From positions 1 to 64,000 of the forward strand of contig JAIPBU010000002.1 of assembly GCA_021738535.1 (NCBI GenBank): a stretch of 64,000 nt of DNA, written 5' to 3'. The notes beneath the pieces are model-generated. The model saw nothing but the letters and a program-made list of their open reading frames with translations, was not told the origin of the DNA and did not search any database. The stretch comes from Bacteroidales bacterium (GTDB lineage: Bacteria; Bacteroidota; Bacteroidia; Bacteroidales; VadinHA17). Shown piece by piece: positions 28,601 through 39,329 of this stretch. The number at the start of each line of letters is the position of its first letter. Position 1 is the first letter of the stretch. The translations under genes and the position numbers were made by a program.

Positions 28601-31600
28601 GTATATCAAATTCTGGATGATGGATCCTTTTGTAGAGGACCAGGATCATGCTGGTGGTGATCTTTATATAAACCTGGGTAATATATCGGAAGATATACTG
28701 CGTGATTCCAGGAAATCATTTGAAAACGGCCTGCCTATATCCCCGGATGTGGTAAATGTAGATACTACCTCATGGGGTCGCGTGCCAACAGTACAGGCTG
28801 TTGTGCATGCCTTTGATAATGTGCCTGAATCACGAAAATACCAGGATGTCGGTCTGGATGGAATGTCGAATGAGGACGAAAGATCTTTCTTCCGGTCTTA
28901 CCTTCAGGAACTGGAGGGCCTTGTTGACCAGCAAACGCTGGAGGAAATTACAGATGATCCGGCAAATGATGATTTTCATTATTTCAGGGGTTCTGATTAT
29001 GATCGTGAACAGCTTGGCATTCTTGAGAGGTACAAGGAATATAACGGGCTTGAGAAGAATTCACCTACTGCTGAAATGAGCGCGGAGTCGTATCCAACAA
29101 GTGGATCAACCATGCCTGACATGGAGGATATAAACAGGGACAACACGCTGAGTGAAACGGAGAGTTATTACCAGTACAGGGTAAGTCTCAGGCCGGAAGA
29201 TATGGATGTTGGCAGGAATTACATAGTTGACGAGATAGAATATACTGCCACTCTCGCCAATGGGGAACAGTCGGCTGTCAAGTGGTACCAGTTCAAGATA
29301 CCGGTAACTGATTACTCCAGGGTAATAGGTAACATCCAGGACTTTAAGTCTGTTCGCTTTATGCGTATGTTTATGAGGGGTTTCAGTGAGAATATTATCC
29401 TGCGCCTTGCCAAGCTGGACCTGATACGTGCAGAGTGGAGGAAATATAACATATCATTCCTTGAAGGAGGAGAAAGGGTTAGTATCCCCGAACCTGATGA
29501 CGGGAGTTTTGAGATCAGCTCGGTAAGTATTGAGGAGAATGCCGGCAAGGAACCTGTTAACTATGTCCTGCCCCCGGGGTTTAACAGGATAATAGACCCT
29601 TCAAACCCTCAGCTCAGGCAGCTGAATGAGCAATCGATGGCCCTGAGGGTGTATAATCTCGAAGATGGTGATGCAAGGGCAGCCTTTAAGAATGTTAACC
29701 TTGACATCAGGCAATACCGGAAACTGAGAATGGAGGTGCATGGTGAAGAGATTATAGAAGAGCCAATTGCTGATGATGAATTAACTGTTTTTATACGTAT
29801 AGGTTCAGATTACAAGGGTAATTTTTACGAGTATGAACTGCCTCTTAAACTAACAGCCCCCGGGTATTACAATAAGGATGATGATAATGACAGGGCAATA
29901 GTATGGCCTGAAGAAAACAGTTTTAATATTGATCTTTCACTGTTCCAGGAAGCCAAGCAAGCCAGGAATGCAGAAATTAACAGCGCCGGATCCACATTCT
30001 CCAGGAGCGATATATACGTATATCCCCATAATGATGCCCGTATAAAAGTATCGGGAAATCCTAACCTGAGTAACGTGAGAGTGATTATGGTAGGTATAAG
30101 GAACCCGATAAAGACACGCAGCTCATCAAATGATGATGGCTTGAGTAAATCAGCCGAAGTGTGGATCAATGAATTGAGGCTTAGCGATTTTAACGAAGAA
30201 GGTGGCTGGGCAGCTAATGCCAGGCTGCAGACAAGACTGGCAAACCTGGGTACGGTAGACCTTGTGGGCCAAACCAGCACACCCGGTTTCGGTAGTCTCG
30301 AGATGAAAGTAAATGAACGCAGTAAGGAGCAGGTTGCAAAATACGATGTTTCTTCAACAATTGAACTTGGCAGGTTCTTTCCTGAAGAATCCGGTGTAAG
30401 CCTGCCTGTTTACGTGGGATACTCAGAAAGCCATATACAACCCGAATATAATCCCGTTGACCCCGATATACCTTTTAAGGATGCGCTTGAAAACCTTGAA
30501 CCCGAAAAGAGGGATTCACTTAAGACAATTGCGGAAGATTTTACCCGGAGAAAGACAATTACAGTAAGCAATGCAGGAATAAATAAGCAAAAGGAGAAGT
30601 CATATCCCTGGGATATATCAAATTTCTCAGTTAATTATACCTATAACGAGGTTTACAGAAGCAATATAAATACGGAGATCAACCTTGAAAAAAATTACCG
30701 TGGCGGGTTGAATTATTATTATGATTCTAATCCGGAAAACATTGCCCCTTTAAAGAATATTAACCTGTTCCGCAGAAAGGCATTCAGGCTGCTAAGAGAT
30801 TTTAACTTCTACCTCCTGCCCAAGCATGTGGGTATAAGAACAGACCTTAACAGGTATTACAGCGAGGTCAAGACAAGGAATATCAATAATCCTTACATAA
30901 AGATTAAACCTACCTTCCGTAAGGATTTTGAATGGACGCGTTTTTATGATGTCAAATATGATCTTACAAAGCAGCTTAAGATAGATTTTACAGCTACAAA
31001 TATTTCCAGGATTGATGAACCGGGAGGTGGAGTAGACAGGAACAGGTACCCTGACAGGTATGAGGCATGGAAGGACTCAGTAATGATTAACCTGCAAAAC
31101 TTTGGCCGGAACACCCACTACAACCATATCATTAATGTAAACTATAATATACCGGTAAATAAGCTGCCCTTACTAGGCTGGCTTAACAGCAATCTGCGTT
31201 ACAGGGCCAGCTACGACTGGCTTGCGGGTTCACTCTACCCGGACAGTGTAAATATTGATCTTGGTAATACAATTAAGAACTCTAATACAGGACAAATATC
31301 TGCCCAGGCCAACCTCACCAACCTCTATAATAGTTCTGATTTCCTGAAGAATATTGAGAGGAATACAAGGCCGGGTGCTGCCAAAAGGATGAAGAAGGAG
31401 TACCGGACGGTAAAATATACAAGGGAACGCCTTGATTTCAGGGCAGGGGAGAGCAGGAATATTTATCACCGCCTGGGAACTGAGGATGTAAAAGTGAGGG
31501 TTTTCAGGGAAAATGGAACCGAGGTGAAAGGGAAGCTTGAAATAATATCTGATATAAGAGTTTCATATACAACTGCAGAGGATGTGGAGGATGCAAGTAT

Positions 31601-33074
31601 TGAGATTGAAGGAAGAAAAGAGAAAAAGCGAAGCCCCCTGATTATTGCCGGTGAATATTTTGTAAGGGCATTGATGGGTATTCGTAATATTTCAGCAACC
31701 TATTCAGTAGACCAGGGCATGATACTCCCCGGGTATACGCCTGAAACAGAATACCTCGGAATGACAAGGCGAGGTGATGTTTTTGCTCCCGGCTGGGAGT
31801 TTATATCCGGATATAATGATCCGGGTTTCTTTAACCGGGCAATGAATAATGGCTGGATAACTACTGATACACTTCTTAACACAGCGGCTGCATCAATCAG
31901 GAACGAGACATTCAGTATACGCAGTACGGTTGAGCCTTTCCCCGGTCTCAGGGTTGATCTTACTGCAGACAGGCGGTTTGCACAATCTGAGTCAGCTTAC
32001 TTCAGGGCCGACAGGTTTGGTAATTTCCCTGACAGCCTGCGAAACAGGGTTGTGTCAGGGAACTTCTCAATTACAATATTATCCTGGGGTACAGCCTTTG
32101 AGAAGATAAGCGAGGATAACGAATATGTTTCTCCCACTTATGAAAAGTTTAAGGAGAATACGGTTATTATATCAAGGCGCAGGGCAGAGGAGAGGCAAAA
32201 GGTGGATCCGACATACAGCCCGGATATTGACCCTGAAACAGGAAATCCCATCGAGGGGGAATATAAAAACGGCTACGGAATGACCTCCCGGGATGTGCTT
32301 ATACCCTCTTTTCTGGCTGCTTATTCAAAAACTGATCCGGAAAAGGTGGGTCTTGATATCTTCCCCGGGATACTGTCTGTGATGCCTAACTGGAGAATTA
32401 ATTTTGACGGCCTGTCCAAGTTTGATCTTGTGCAGACAGTTTTCCGTTCTGTTAATATTGCTCACCAGTACAGAAGTACTTATACGATTGGTTCATATAC
32501 AACTAACCTGTACTATGATGAGGGAGAGGACGGGATAAGCAGGATCAGGGATCTTAATCTCAACTTTATACCTGAATATGAACTGAATGTGGTTACCATT
32601 AATGAGCAGTTCAGCCCGCTTTTTAATATCGATCTGAACTGGAAAAACAGCCTGACAACACGAATAGAATGGAAGAAAGCGCGTACGGTGAGTCTGAACC
32701 TTGCAAATAACCAGGTTGCCGACGTAAGGAACAATGAATTTGTTATAGGGGCAGGGTACCGTTTTGATGATGTGCAGATAATCCTTAAGACAGGAGGCAG
32801 GCGCAGGCCTTTAAGCAGCGACCTCAATATAAGGCTGGATTTCTCCATAAGGGATAATAAGACTATATCGAGAAAACTCATTGAGGATGTAAACCAGCCT
32901 GTGGCGGGACAGAGGATATTCTCGATCAGGACTACAGCCGATTATGTTTTGAGTGACAGGTTTAACCTGCAGGTTTTCTTTGATCATAACCTGAACGACC
33001 CTTTTGTAGCCACCACGTATACAACCTCGAACACAAATTTTGGCTTCAGTCTTAAGTTTACACTGATACAATAG
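25668..33074 (+). CDS. sprA: Type IX secretion / gliding-motility outer membrane protein SprA
   Basis: 2468 aa; MQLGINYNTEAMFDFENRTKLEYSGDEDEIIKKVEAGDVTLPL and GNSYIDDFEASEIPLDM are SprA-typical; next to ruvA and gcvH. Confidence 0.95.
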   Translation: MLRSGSVYSLPLLVLFTILSISGTVVKAQVVTPDTTVDLRYPFRDRSGIPWQKSSTSPLKLDMPSNFSSDVVYDPELNEYIFYEKIGNFDIRQPVHMSPEEYGDFVFEQSVRDYWRYKVTGDESFARRSLIPQIQFGGEAFDKIFGSNTIDIVPQGSAELIFGINISRTENPTLSEKLRTIPTFDFQEKIQMNVTGSIGDKMQLGINYNTEAMFDFENRTKLEYSGDEDEIIKKVEAGDVTLPLPGTLITGSQSLFGLKTEMQFGRLTVTNVFSQQKGESSTLEIKGGAQLNDYEVRADEYEANKHFFLSQYFRDIYNSAMKNLPVISSGVNIERIEVWVTNKTSNFEETRNILGLMDLGENQQHIYNEIPEFQSAPGAGPYPGNDVNRLYGRLSSTYTQTRDVDKITDAFSTFGDNFQIGTHYEKIENARRLTEREYNINRQLGFISLNVALNNDEVLAVAYEYTVGGKVYKVGEFSTDGISAPNALYLKLLKGTSLTPRLPTWDLMMKNIYALGAYQIERKDFQLHVLYKDDETGNAINYMPEGNLSDKILLQVLELDNLNGQLDREPDGVFDYVEGLTIDPSKGRLIFPVLEPFGEYLASQFADPALAERYAFTELYDSTQTKAIQSAEKNKFLISGTYSSASGSEIYLNAVNIPQGGVKVTAGGVPLTENVDYTVDYNAGRVKIINPALIESQTPIQVSLESNQFFGFQTKTLVGTHLDYRISDDFNVGGTILHLTERPYTQKVNFGEEPISNTIMGVNTSYRSEAPFLTRMVDALPFIETKDPSSITFFGEFAHLMPGHSRAIGASGNSYIDDFEASEIPLDMKTYNAWVLSSVPQGQDNLFPEARLNNDRRSNFNRSKLNWYVIDPLFLRNGSTTPDHIKNNADLQSSHFVREIYENELFPFKESPSGIPTNIAVLNLAFYPEEKGPYNFETTGSAYSSGINARGQLTSPESRWGGIMREILTSDFETANIQYIKFWMMDPFVEDQDHAGGDLYINLGNISEDILRDSRKSFENGLPISPDVVNVDTTSWGRVPTVQAVVHAFDNVPESRKYQDVGLDGMSNEDERSFFRSYLQELEGLVDQQTLEEITDDPANDDFHYFRGSDYDREQLGILERYKEYNGLEKNSPTAEMSAESYPTSGSTMPDMEDINRDNTLSETESYYQYRVSLRPEDMDVGRNYIVDEIEYTATLANGEQSAVKWYQFKIPVTDYSRVIGNIQDFKSVRFMRMFMRGFSENIILRLAKLDLIRAEWRKYNISFLEGGERVSIPEPDDGSFEISSVSIEENAGKEPVNYVLPPGFNRIIDPSNPQLRQLNEQSMALRVYNLEDGDARAAFKNVNLDIRQYRKLRMEVHGEEIIEEPIADDELTVFIRIGSDYKGNFYEYELPLKLTAPGYYNKDDDNDRAIVWPEENSFNIDLSLFQEAKQARNAEINSAGSTFSRSDIYVYPHNDARIKVSGNPNLSNVRVIMVGIRNPIKTRSSSNDDGLSKSAEVWINELRLSDFNEEGGWAANARLQTRLANLGTVDLVGQTSTPGFGSLEMKVNERSKEQVAKYDVSSTIELGRFFPEESGVSLPVYVGYSESHIQPEYNPVDPDIPFKDALENLEPEKRDSLKTIAEDFTRRKTITVSNAGINKQKEKSYPWDISNFSVNYTYNEVYRSNINTEINLEKNYRGGLNYYYDSNPENIAPLKNINLFRRKAFRLLRDFNFYLLPKHVGIRTDLNRYYSEVKTRNINNPYIKIKPTFRKDFEWTRFYDVKYDLTKQLKIDFTATNISRIDEPGGGVDRNRYPDRYEAWKDSVMINLQNFGRNTHYNHIINVNYNIPVNKLPLLGWLNSNLRYRASYDWLAGSLYPDSVNIDLGNTIKNSNTGQISAQANLTNLYNSSDFLKNIERNTRPGAAKRMKKEYRTVKYTRERLDFRAGESRNIYHRLGTEDVKVRVFRENGTEVKGKLEIISDIRVSYTTAEDVEDASIEIEGRKEKKRSPLIIAGEYFVRALMGIRNISATYSVDQGMILPGYTPETEYLGMTRRGDVFAPGWEFISGYNDPGFFNRAMNNGWITTDTLLNTAAASIRNETFSIRSTVEPFPGLRVDLTADRRFAQSESAYFRADRFGNFPDSLRNRVVSGNFSITILSWGTAFEKISEDNEYVSPTYEKFKENTVIISRRRAEERQKVDPTYSPDIDPETGNPIEGEYKNGYGMTSRDVLIPSFLAAYSKTDPEKVGLDIFPGILSVMPNWRINFDGLSKFDLVQTVFRSVNIAHQYRSTYTIGSYTTNLYYDEGEDGISRIRDLNLNFIPEYELNVVTINEQFSPLFNIDLNWKNSLTTRIEWKKARTVSLNLANNQVADVRNNEFVIGAGYRFDDVQIILKTGGRRRPLSSDLNIRLDFSIRDNKTISRKLIEDVNQPVAGQRIFSIRTTADYVLSDRFNLQVFFDHNLNDPFVATTYTTSNTNFGFSLKFTLIQ

Positions 33075-33166
33075 GACCTATAAAAATGTGTTTTTGATTG
33101 TATCAATAAAATTAAAAGTCTATTTTTGGGCTAGCTTAGCAGTAAACTTTAAAAACTGATAATAAT

Positions 33167-33544
33167 ATGAATGTACCTGACAATTTAAAGTACACAAAAG
33201 ACCATGAATGGATACGCGTTGAAGGCGATCATGCCTTTGTAGGCGTAACAGATTTTGCCCAGGGAGAGCTTGGCGATGTTGTATTTGTTGAGATTGAAAC
33301 CGAGGGTGAATCACTTGATAAAGAAGAAGTTTTCGGTACTATTGAGGCCGTTAAAACTGTATCTGACCTTTTTATGCCTGTAGGCGGAGAGGTTATTGAA
33401 GTTAATCCTGGTCTTGAAGACAGTCCTGATCTTGTAAACAAGGATCCTTACGGTGACGGCTGGATGGTTAAGATCAAAATCAGTGACTCATCAGAGCTTG
33501 AAGAGCTTCTTGATCCGGGTGCTTATAAAGAGCTTATAGGATAA
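33167..33544 (+). CDS. gcvH: Glycine cleavage system H protein
   Basis: [14 protein letters not shown] and lipoyl-lysine region [21 protein letters not shown]. Confidence 0.97.
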   Translation: MNVPDNLKYTKDHEWIRVEGDHAFVGVTDFAQGELGDVVFVEIETEGESLDKEEVFGTIEAVKTVSDLFMPVGGEVIEVNPGLEDSPDLVNKDPYGDGWMVKIKISDSSELEELLDPGAYKELIG

Positions 33545-33707
33545 CTGTATTTATTACAATTCTGAGTGCCGGCGAAGAATCTGATCCCGGCACTTATTAC
33601 CGGGATGCATTTCAGTCAGGTATCTCGTTAGCTGGCTGTGGCAGGCATACTTCGATGATGCTCATGATGACAATTTTTTTGTGGTTGCCACACCGAATGC
33701 TATTTCA

Positions 33708-36695
33708 CTAGAGAGTTTTCTTTACTTCTATTTCTTTGTAACCTTCAATAACATCACCTACTTTAATGTCGTTGAAGTTTTTGATATTAAGCCCGCATTC
33801 ATATCCTGCTGCCACTTCTTTTGCATCATCCTTGAAACGTTTAAGTGAACCAAGCACACCGGTATAAATAACTATACCATCCCTGATTACGCGAACCTTG
33901 GTGTTCCTGTTTATCTTGCCCTCCCTGACAAAGCAGCCTGCAATTGTACCAACTTTCGTTATTTTGAAGGTGTCTCTTACCTCAACCGTACATGTTATTT
34001 CCTCTTTCACTTCGGGTGAAAGCATACCCTCCATTGCGGATTTTATTTCGTTGATGGCATCATAAATAATGGAATAAAGACGTATGTCTATTTCCTCTTT
34101 TTCTGCCAGTTTACGGGCCCCAAGTGACGGGCGTACCTGGAATCCTATGATAATGGCATTTGATGCTGCAGCAAGAAGTATGTCTGATTCGGAAATCTGT
34201 CCGACAGCCTTATGCTGAATATTGACCTGTATCTCTTCAGTAGACAGTTTAATGAGGGAGTCGCTTAATGCTTCAACCGAACCATCAACATCTCCTTTAA
34301 CAATAATATTGAGCTCCTGGAAATTGCCAATGGCTATTCGTCTGCCAATCTCATCAAGGGTAATATGTTTTTGAGTACGCATACCCTGCTCTCTCTGCAG
34401 TTGCATCCTTTTATTTGCTATTTCCTTGGCTTCCCGGTCAGTTTCCATTACGTTGAATTTATCACCTGCCTGCGGTGCACCGTCCAGACCGAGCATCAAT
34501 ACCGGTGTGGCTGGTCCTGCTTCATTAATCTGATGACCCCTTTCATTGTACATTGCTTTGACATGGCCATAATAGGATCCTGCCAGCAAAATGTCGCCTA
34601 TTTTCAGGGTTCCGGCCTTTACCAGGATGGTTGCAATATAGCCGCGACCTTTATCCAGTGATGATTCAATGACTGTACCTGTTGCTTTCTTATTGGCATT
34701 GGCTTTTAGTTCAAGCAGTTCAGCTTCAAGCAGCACCTTTTCAAGAAGTTCTTCAATATTCAGTCCCCCCTTGGCAGATATCTCCTGGGACTGGTATTTC
34801 CCTCCCCAGTCTTCAACCAGGTAATTCATATTGGCCAGTTCTTCTTTAATCTTTTCAGGGTTAGCCGTAGGCTTATCTATTTTATTAATAGCAAAAATTA
34901 TTGGTACGCCTGCAGCTGCTGCATGGTTAATAGCCTCCACTGTCTGTGGCATAACGCCGTCATCAGCGGCCACTACAATTATTGCAATATCAGTGATCTG
35001 CGCACCCCGGGCCCTCATTGCTGTAAAAGCTTCATGACCGGGTGTATCCAGGAAGGTTATCTGCCTGTTACCGTCAAGTGAAACACTGTAGGCACCTATG
35101 TGCTGGGTAATGCCTCCTGCCTCACCGGCAATGACGTTGGTCTTCCTGATATGGTCAAGCAATTTTGTTTTACCATGGTCAACATGACCCATCACCGTTA
35201 CTATTGGTGAACGGGGCTTCAGCTCTTCCGGTTTATCTTCCTCTTCCTTAACTGCATCAAGCAGCTCTGCACTTATGAAGTTTACCTCGTAACCGAATTC
35301 TTCTGCAACAAGCGACATGGTTTCTGCATCCAGTCGCTGGTTGATAGATACAAACAACCCAAGGTTCATACATGTTGCAATAATGTCGGTGGCAGGTACA
35401 TCCATCATTGTTGCCAGTTCACTTACTGAGACAAACTCTGTTACTTTCAGTACTTTCTTTTCCTGTTCCTGCTTTTCTATCTCCTCCCTCTGTTTCTGGC
35501 TTATGGCATCTCTCTTTTCCCTCCTGTGCTTTGAACCTTTTGATTTACCCTTAGAAGTAAGCCTGGCGAGTGTTTCTTTTACCTGCTTCTGTACATCTTC
35601 TTCATTTACCTCGGGGCGGGTATGACTTTTTCTTTTTCTTTTATCTTTCCTTGGTTCACCCTGCTTGAGGCTTACTTTCTCCTTATCTTTCCTTATCCTT
35701 TTCCTTTTCTTTTTTGATGAACCCTTTTCTGCATCAATATTTACCTTTTTAGGTTTCTGGGTCCTTTTCTGTTCTGTTGGGAGATCTATCCTTCCAACAA
35801 CTGTTGGCCCTGAAAGCTTCGTGATCCTGGTTTTGATAAACTGATCCTTATCCTCCTCTGCCTCTTTTTTTGCAGCAGGCTTTTCTTCTTCCTGCTTTTC
35901 TTCTTTAGAGCCAGCAGTGGTTTCTTTCTTTTTATCTGCGGCTGCAGTTTCTTTTTTATCTGCTTCCTTACCTTCCTTTTTATCACCTTTGCTTTTATCA
36001 GTGGTTTCGGGCTTTTCTGATTTTGTCTTTTCCTTCTCTTTTTCCTCTTTTTCCTTTTTGTCCTCTGCCTCTGCTCTTTTCTTAGCCTTTTGTTTTTTCT
36101 CCTTGTCCAGGTCGATCTTGCCTACAACATTGATTCCAACCCCAGGTTTCTTTTCTTCCTTTGATGTATCTTGTTTTTTGCTCTCTTCCCTGGCATCTTC
36201 TTTTTCAACACTGCCAGCATCTTTTTCTTCTTTATCCTTAGTATCAGTTACAGTTTTCTTTTCTTCGGCTGCTTTTTCAGCTTCTTTTTTTGCTTTTATT
36301 TTTGCTTCTTCTTCGGCTTTTTCCCTGGCTTCTTTTTCCCTGGCTTCTTTTTCCTCAGCTTCTTTCTTTTCCTTCTCTTCAGCTTTTGCCTGCTCCTCAA
36401 GCTTTTCTATTTCCTCTTCTTCCTCTTCACTGATACCCTCCGGGTGGTCAATGGAAACAGTTTCTTTCTTCCTGCTCAGTTCGTTGAGGGTCAGCTTCTC
36501 AGATTCTTTCTTTACGCTGATATCAGTACTGTATTCTTTGAGAAGAAGTTCATAAGCTTCAGCGGGTATTTTTGAGTTGGGGTTAGGACTTATCTCATAA
36601 CCCTTTTTTTGCAGGAATTCCACAATAGTGGATATCCCCACGTTAAATTCGCGTGCAGCTTTACTTAATCTCGTTGCTTTTTTTCCCTCTGCCAT
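33708..36695 (-). CDS. infB: Translation initiation factor IF-2
   Basis: [44 protein letters not shown]; long K/E-rich N-terminus. Confidence 0.98.
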   Translation of the reverse strand: MAEGKKATRLSKAAREFNVGISTIVEFLQKKGYEISPNPNSKIPAEAYELLLKEYSTDISVKKESEKLTLNELSRKKETVSIDHPEGISEEEEEEIEKLEEQAKAEEKEKKEAEEKEAREKEAREKAEEEAKIKAKKEAEKAAEEKKTVTDTKDKEEKDAGSVEKEDAREESKKQDTSKEEKKPGVGINVVGKIDLDKEKKQKAKKRAEAEDKKEKEEKEKEKTKSEKPETTDKSKGDKKEGKEADKKETAAADKKKETTAGSKEEKQEEEKPAAKKEAEEDKDQFIKTRITKLSGPTVVGRIDLPTEQKRTQKPKKVNIDAEKGSSKKKRKRIRKDKEKVSLKQGEPRKDKRKRKSHTRPEVNEEDVQKQVKETLARLTSKGKSKGSKHRREKRDAISQKQREEIEKQEQEKKVLKVTEFVSVSELATMMDVPATDIIATCMNLGLFVSINQRLDAETMSLVAEEFGYEVNFISAELLDAVKEEEDKPEELKPRSPIVTVMGHVDHGKTKLLDHIRKTNVIAGEAGGITQHIGAYSVSLDGNRQITFLDTPGHEAFTAMRARGAQITDIAIIVVAADDGVMPQTVEAINHAAAAGVPIIFAINKIDKPTANPEKIKEELANMNYLVEDWGGKYQSQEISAKGGLNIEELLEKVLLEAELLELKANANKKATGTVIESSLDKGRGYIATILVKAGTLKIGDILLAGSYYGHVKAMYNERGHQINEAGPATPVLMLGLDGAPQAGDKFNVMETDREAKEIANKRMQLQREQGMRTQKHITLDEIGRRIAIGNFQELNIIVKGDVDGSVEALSDSLIKLSTEEIQVNIQHKAVGQISESDILLAAASNAIIIGFQVRPSLGARKLAEKEEIDIRLYSIIYDAINEIKSAMEGMLSPEVKEEITCTVEVRDTFKITKVGTIAGCFVREGKINRNTKVRVIRDGIVIYTGVLGSLKRFKDDAKEVAAGYECGLNIKNFNDIKVGDVIEGYKEIEVKKTL

Positions 36696-36723
36696 AAAGT
36701 TCTATTTCTGTTTACAGAAAATT

Positions 36724-37962
36724 TTATTCAAATTCAGCTTTCAGTATATTAATTACTTCTGTAATTGTTTCTTCTTCAAGGTCAGTTCTCTTAACAAGGT
36801 CTTCGGTAGTCAACCTGAGAACAGATTTAGCAGTATCACAGCCAATGGATCTGAATTCATCGATAATCCATCCATCTATTTCATCGGAGAATTCTTCAAG
36901 GTTGACATCTTCTTCATCCTCACTGCCTGGTTCCCTGTATACATCTATCTCAAAACCTGTAAGCTGGCTTGCCAGTTTAATATTCAGTCCTCCTTTACCG
37001 ATTGCAAGAGATACCTCGCTCGGTTTAAGATATATTTCAACCCTGTTATCATCTTCAAAAAGCTTTAGTGAAGTGATTTTTGCCGGGCTAAGAGCTCTTG
37101 AAATATATAATTGCAGGTTTGTAGTATAGTTAATTACATCAATATTCTCATTTCTTAACTCCCGGACAATGCCATGAATACGTGATCCTTTCATTCCCAC
37201 ACATGCTCCGACAGGATCAATTCTTTCATCATAGGATTCAACTGCCACCTTGGCTCTTTCACCCGGCACCCTGACGATTTTTTTGATTGTAATCAGGCCA
37301 TCGAAGATTTCCGGCACTTCAAGTTCAAATAATCTTTCAAGGAAAACGGGGGATGTCCTGGAAAGGATAATAAATGGAGTGTTGTTCTTCATTTCCACCT
37401 TTATCACAACAGCCCGGATTGTATCTCCCTTGCGGAAGTGATCTGACGGTATCTGTTCTGATTTTGGAAGTATCAGCTCATTACCATCATCGTCAAGTAT
37501 AAGTATTTCTCTTTTCCATACCTGGTAAACCTCTCCTGTTACAATATCTCCAATACGATCTTTGTATTTCATGTAGATATTGTTTTTCTCAAGGTCAAGT
37601 ATTCTTGTCGTGAGATGCTGCCTCAGGGCAAGAATAGCTCTTCTTCCAAAGTCGTGCAACTTGACTTCATCGGAAACTTCTTCACCCACCTCATAATCTT
37701 CATCTATCTTTTTTGCATCTGACAGAGATATCTGTATGTTGGGGTCCTCCAGTTCGGAATCTTCAACAACTTCCCTGTTTCTCCAGATCTCAAAATCACC
37801 CTTGTCAATATTGACAATTATATCAAAATTCTCATCCGAGCCATATTGCCTGGCCAGCAGACTCCTGAAAACATCTTCCAGCACACTCATCATTGTTGCC
37901 CTGTCAATGTTTTTCAGCTCTTTAAATTCTGAGAAGGTATCGATCAAATTTAAATTTTCCAT
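36724..37962 (-). CDS. nusA: Transcription termination/antitermination factor NusA
   Basis: S1 and KH domains (GACVGMKGSRIHGIVRELRNENIDVI; LAIGKGGLNIKLASQLTG). Confidence 0.97.
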   Translation of the reverse strand: MENLNLIDTFSEFKELKNIDRATMMSVLEDVFRSLLARQYGSDENFDIIVNIDKGDFEIWRNREVVEDSELEDPNIQISLSDAKKIDEDYEVGEEVSDEVKLHDFGRRAILALRQHLTTRILDLEKNNIYMKYKDRIGDIVTGEVYQVWKREILILDDDGNELILPKSEQIPSDHFRKGDTIRAVVIKVEMKNNTPFIILSRTSPVFLERLFELEVPEIFDGLITIKKIVRVPGERAKVAVESYDERIDPVGACVGMKGSRIHGIVRELRNENIDVINYTTNLQLYISRALSPAKITSLKLFEDDNRVEIYLKPSEVSLAIGKGGLNIKLASQLTGFEIDVYREPGSEDEEDVNLEEFSDEIDGWIIDEFRSIGCDTAKSVLRLTTEDLVKRTDLEEETITEVINILKAEFE

Positions 37963-37979
37963 CTCCTACAAAATCTTAA

Positions 37980-38444
37980 TTATTTGAACCTTATTTTTTC
38001 TTTTACTGATTTTACTTCATCAAAATTGTATGAAACCTCTTCGGTCTCTGTTTTCTTCCCGCCCTTTTTACCCCCGGGCTTCTTTTCTGCATCCACCTCA
38101 AATCCTTCGCCGGCAACATTTTTCAGTACTCCCCTGACCTTCTTCCCTTCACGGTCCACTACTTCCACGGTGTTACCTATATTCATTTCAAATTGCTCTC
38201 TCACCTTGAATGCTTCACTTAAACCCGGGGAGGAAACACTTAGCTCAAAATCTTCTTCATCGCGGTCAAGTGCTGCCTCAATATACCGGCTCATGGCTGC
38301 ACATTCATCAATAGTAATGCCTGATGGTCTGTTTACAAGGACTGTTATCTTGTTAGTTGTGGATATACGTATGTCAACAAGAAATATGTCCTTGTCTCCA
38401 ATATAACTATCCACCAGGTTTTTAACTGTCTCCTTGTTTATCAT
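37980..38444 (-). CDS. rimP: Ribosome maturation factor RimP
   Basis: Position upstream of nusA-infB; FELSVSSPGLSEAFK motif. Confidence 0.92.
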   Translation of the reverse strand: MINKETVKNLVDSYIGDKDIFLVDIRISTTNKITVLVNRPSGITIDECAAMSRYIEAALDRDEEDFELSVSSPGLSEAFKVREQFEMNIGNTVEVVDREGKKVRGVLKNVAGEGFEVDAEKKPGGKKGGKKTETEEVSYNFDEVKSVKEKIRFK

Positions 38445-38465
38445 ATCAATTACCTATAATAAAAT

Positions 38466-38483
38466 AGGGGACTCAGGTCCCCT
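38466..38483. promoter_or_regulatory. Hairpin in the rimP-nusA-infB leader
   Basis: AGGGGAC-TCAG-GTCCCCT perfect 7-bp stem, 22 nt upstream of the rimP ATG on the minus strand. A minus-strand TACTTTTG -7-like box lies at 38512-38519. Confidence 0.5.
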
Positions 38484-38548
38484 AAGAAGTCAAACACCCC
38501 TCAATCGCTCGCAAAAGTAAGCATTAAATATGAAATACCCAAAAGCTT

Positions 38549-38578
38549 GTTATTCTGAGCCCCAGCGAGGAATGTCTT
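38549..38578. repeat. REP-like dispersed repeat copy
   Basis: GTTATTCTGAGCCCCAGCGAGGAATGTCTT; its reverse complement resembles AGATTCTTCACTTCGTTCAGAATGAC at 2735-2760. Confidence 0.5.
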
Positions 38579-38609
38579 ATACAGTCATTTTTCTGAGGCC
38601 GGTCATTTA

Positions 38610-39329
38610 TCAAATGAATTTTTCTCTTTTCTGCAGGTTAAATAATCCCAGGAGCAGGAAAACAATTATTGAAATGAATAGTATAATCCTGTTATCCCGG
38701 ACAATGCCCTTCCAGGCAGTTTCGCTGATGTTCTCATTTATACTGAAAGGGTTCAGGAACACATTCCATTTGCTTGTTTCAAGTGGCTCCTGCAGTATTA
38801 AAAAGAACATTCCAAATATTATCATTAACACTGCTGTACCATTGCCGTTCTTAACCATGGTGGATACCATAAATGACATTACACCCAGGAAGAATACCGG
38901 GAACAGAACATGATAAGTTACTGCAAAAACAGGCATTTTAATTACGAGAAATGATGACAGGGCGGTGAAGCCAAGCAGGATAACAAAGGTAATAAGGTAA
39001 ATAAGTGCTATGCGAACAAGCCAGACTTTATACCTGTAATCGGGTATGCCGAACAGTATCTCTATAGTCCTGGCATCCTGGTCATTCTGTATTCCGAACA
39101 CGGTGGGGTAGAATACCAGCAGGATACCGCAGAAAACAAAGACGCCATACAGGTCTTCCACTCTTGATACCTGCTCTGAAAATACATAAATAATATTAAG
39201 CCCTACATAGAAAACAAGGGCCCCCAGCAGAAACCAGATAAACTTATTTGCAAAAATAATCTTCAGGTTATACCTGGTCATTCTGAGAATAATGTCAATT
39301 GTATTTAATATACTTTTAGTCCTGCTCAT
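38610..39329 (-). CDS. ABC-2-type transporter membrane subunit
   Basis: ~6 TM segments, FANKFIWFLLGALVFYVGLNIIY...; start overlaps the 3' end of the RND-ABC fusion gene by 14 nt. Confidence 0.8.
   Translation of the reverse strand: MSRTKSILNTIDIILRMTRYNLKIIFANKFIWFLLGALVFYVGLNIIYVFSEQVSRVEDLYGVFVFCGILLVFYPTVFGIQNDQDARTIEILFGIPDYRYKVWLVRIALIYLITFVILLGFTALSSFLVIKMPVFAVTYHVLFPVFFLGVMSFMVSTMVKNGNGTAVLMIIFGMFFLILQEPLETSKWNVFLNPFSINENISETAWKGIVRDNRIILFISIIVFLLLGLFNLQKREKFI

Noticed and set aside
25668-33074. 2468-aa protein as an unknown giant surface protein
   Set aside because: It is SprA, an established type IX secretion component.
35917-36555. 212-aa plus-strand ORF rich in Ser/Phe
   Set aside because: Antisense to the Lys/Glu-rich N-terminal region of infB; low-complexity shadow ORF.
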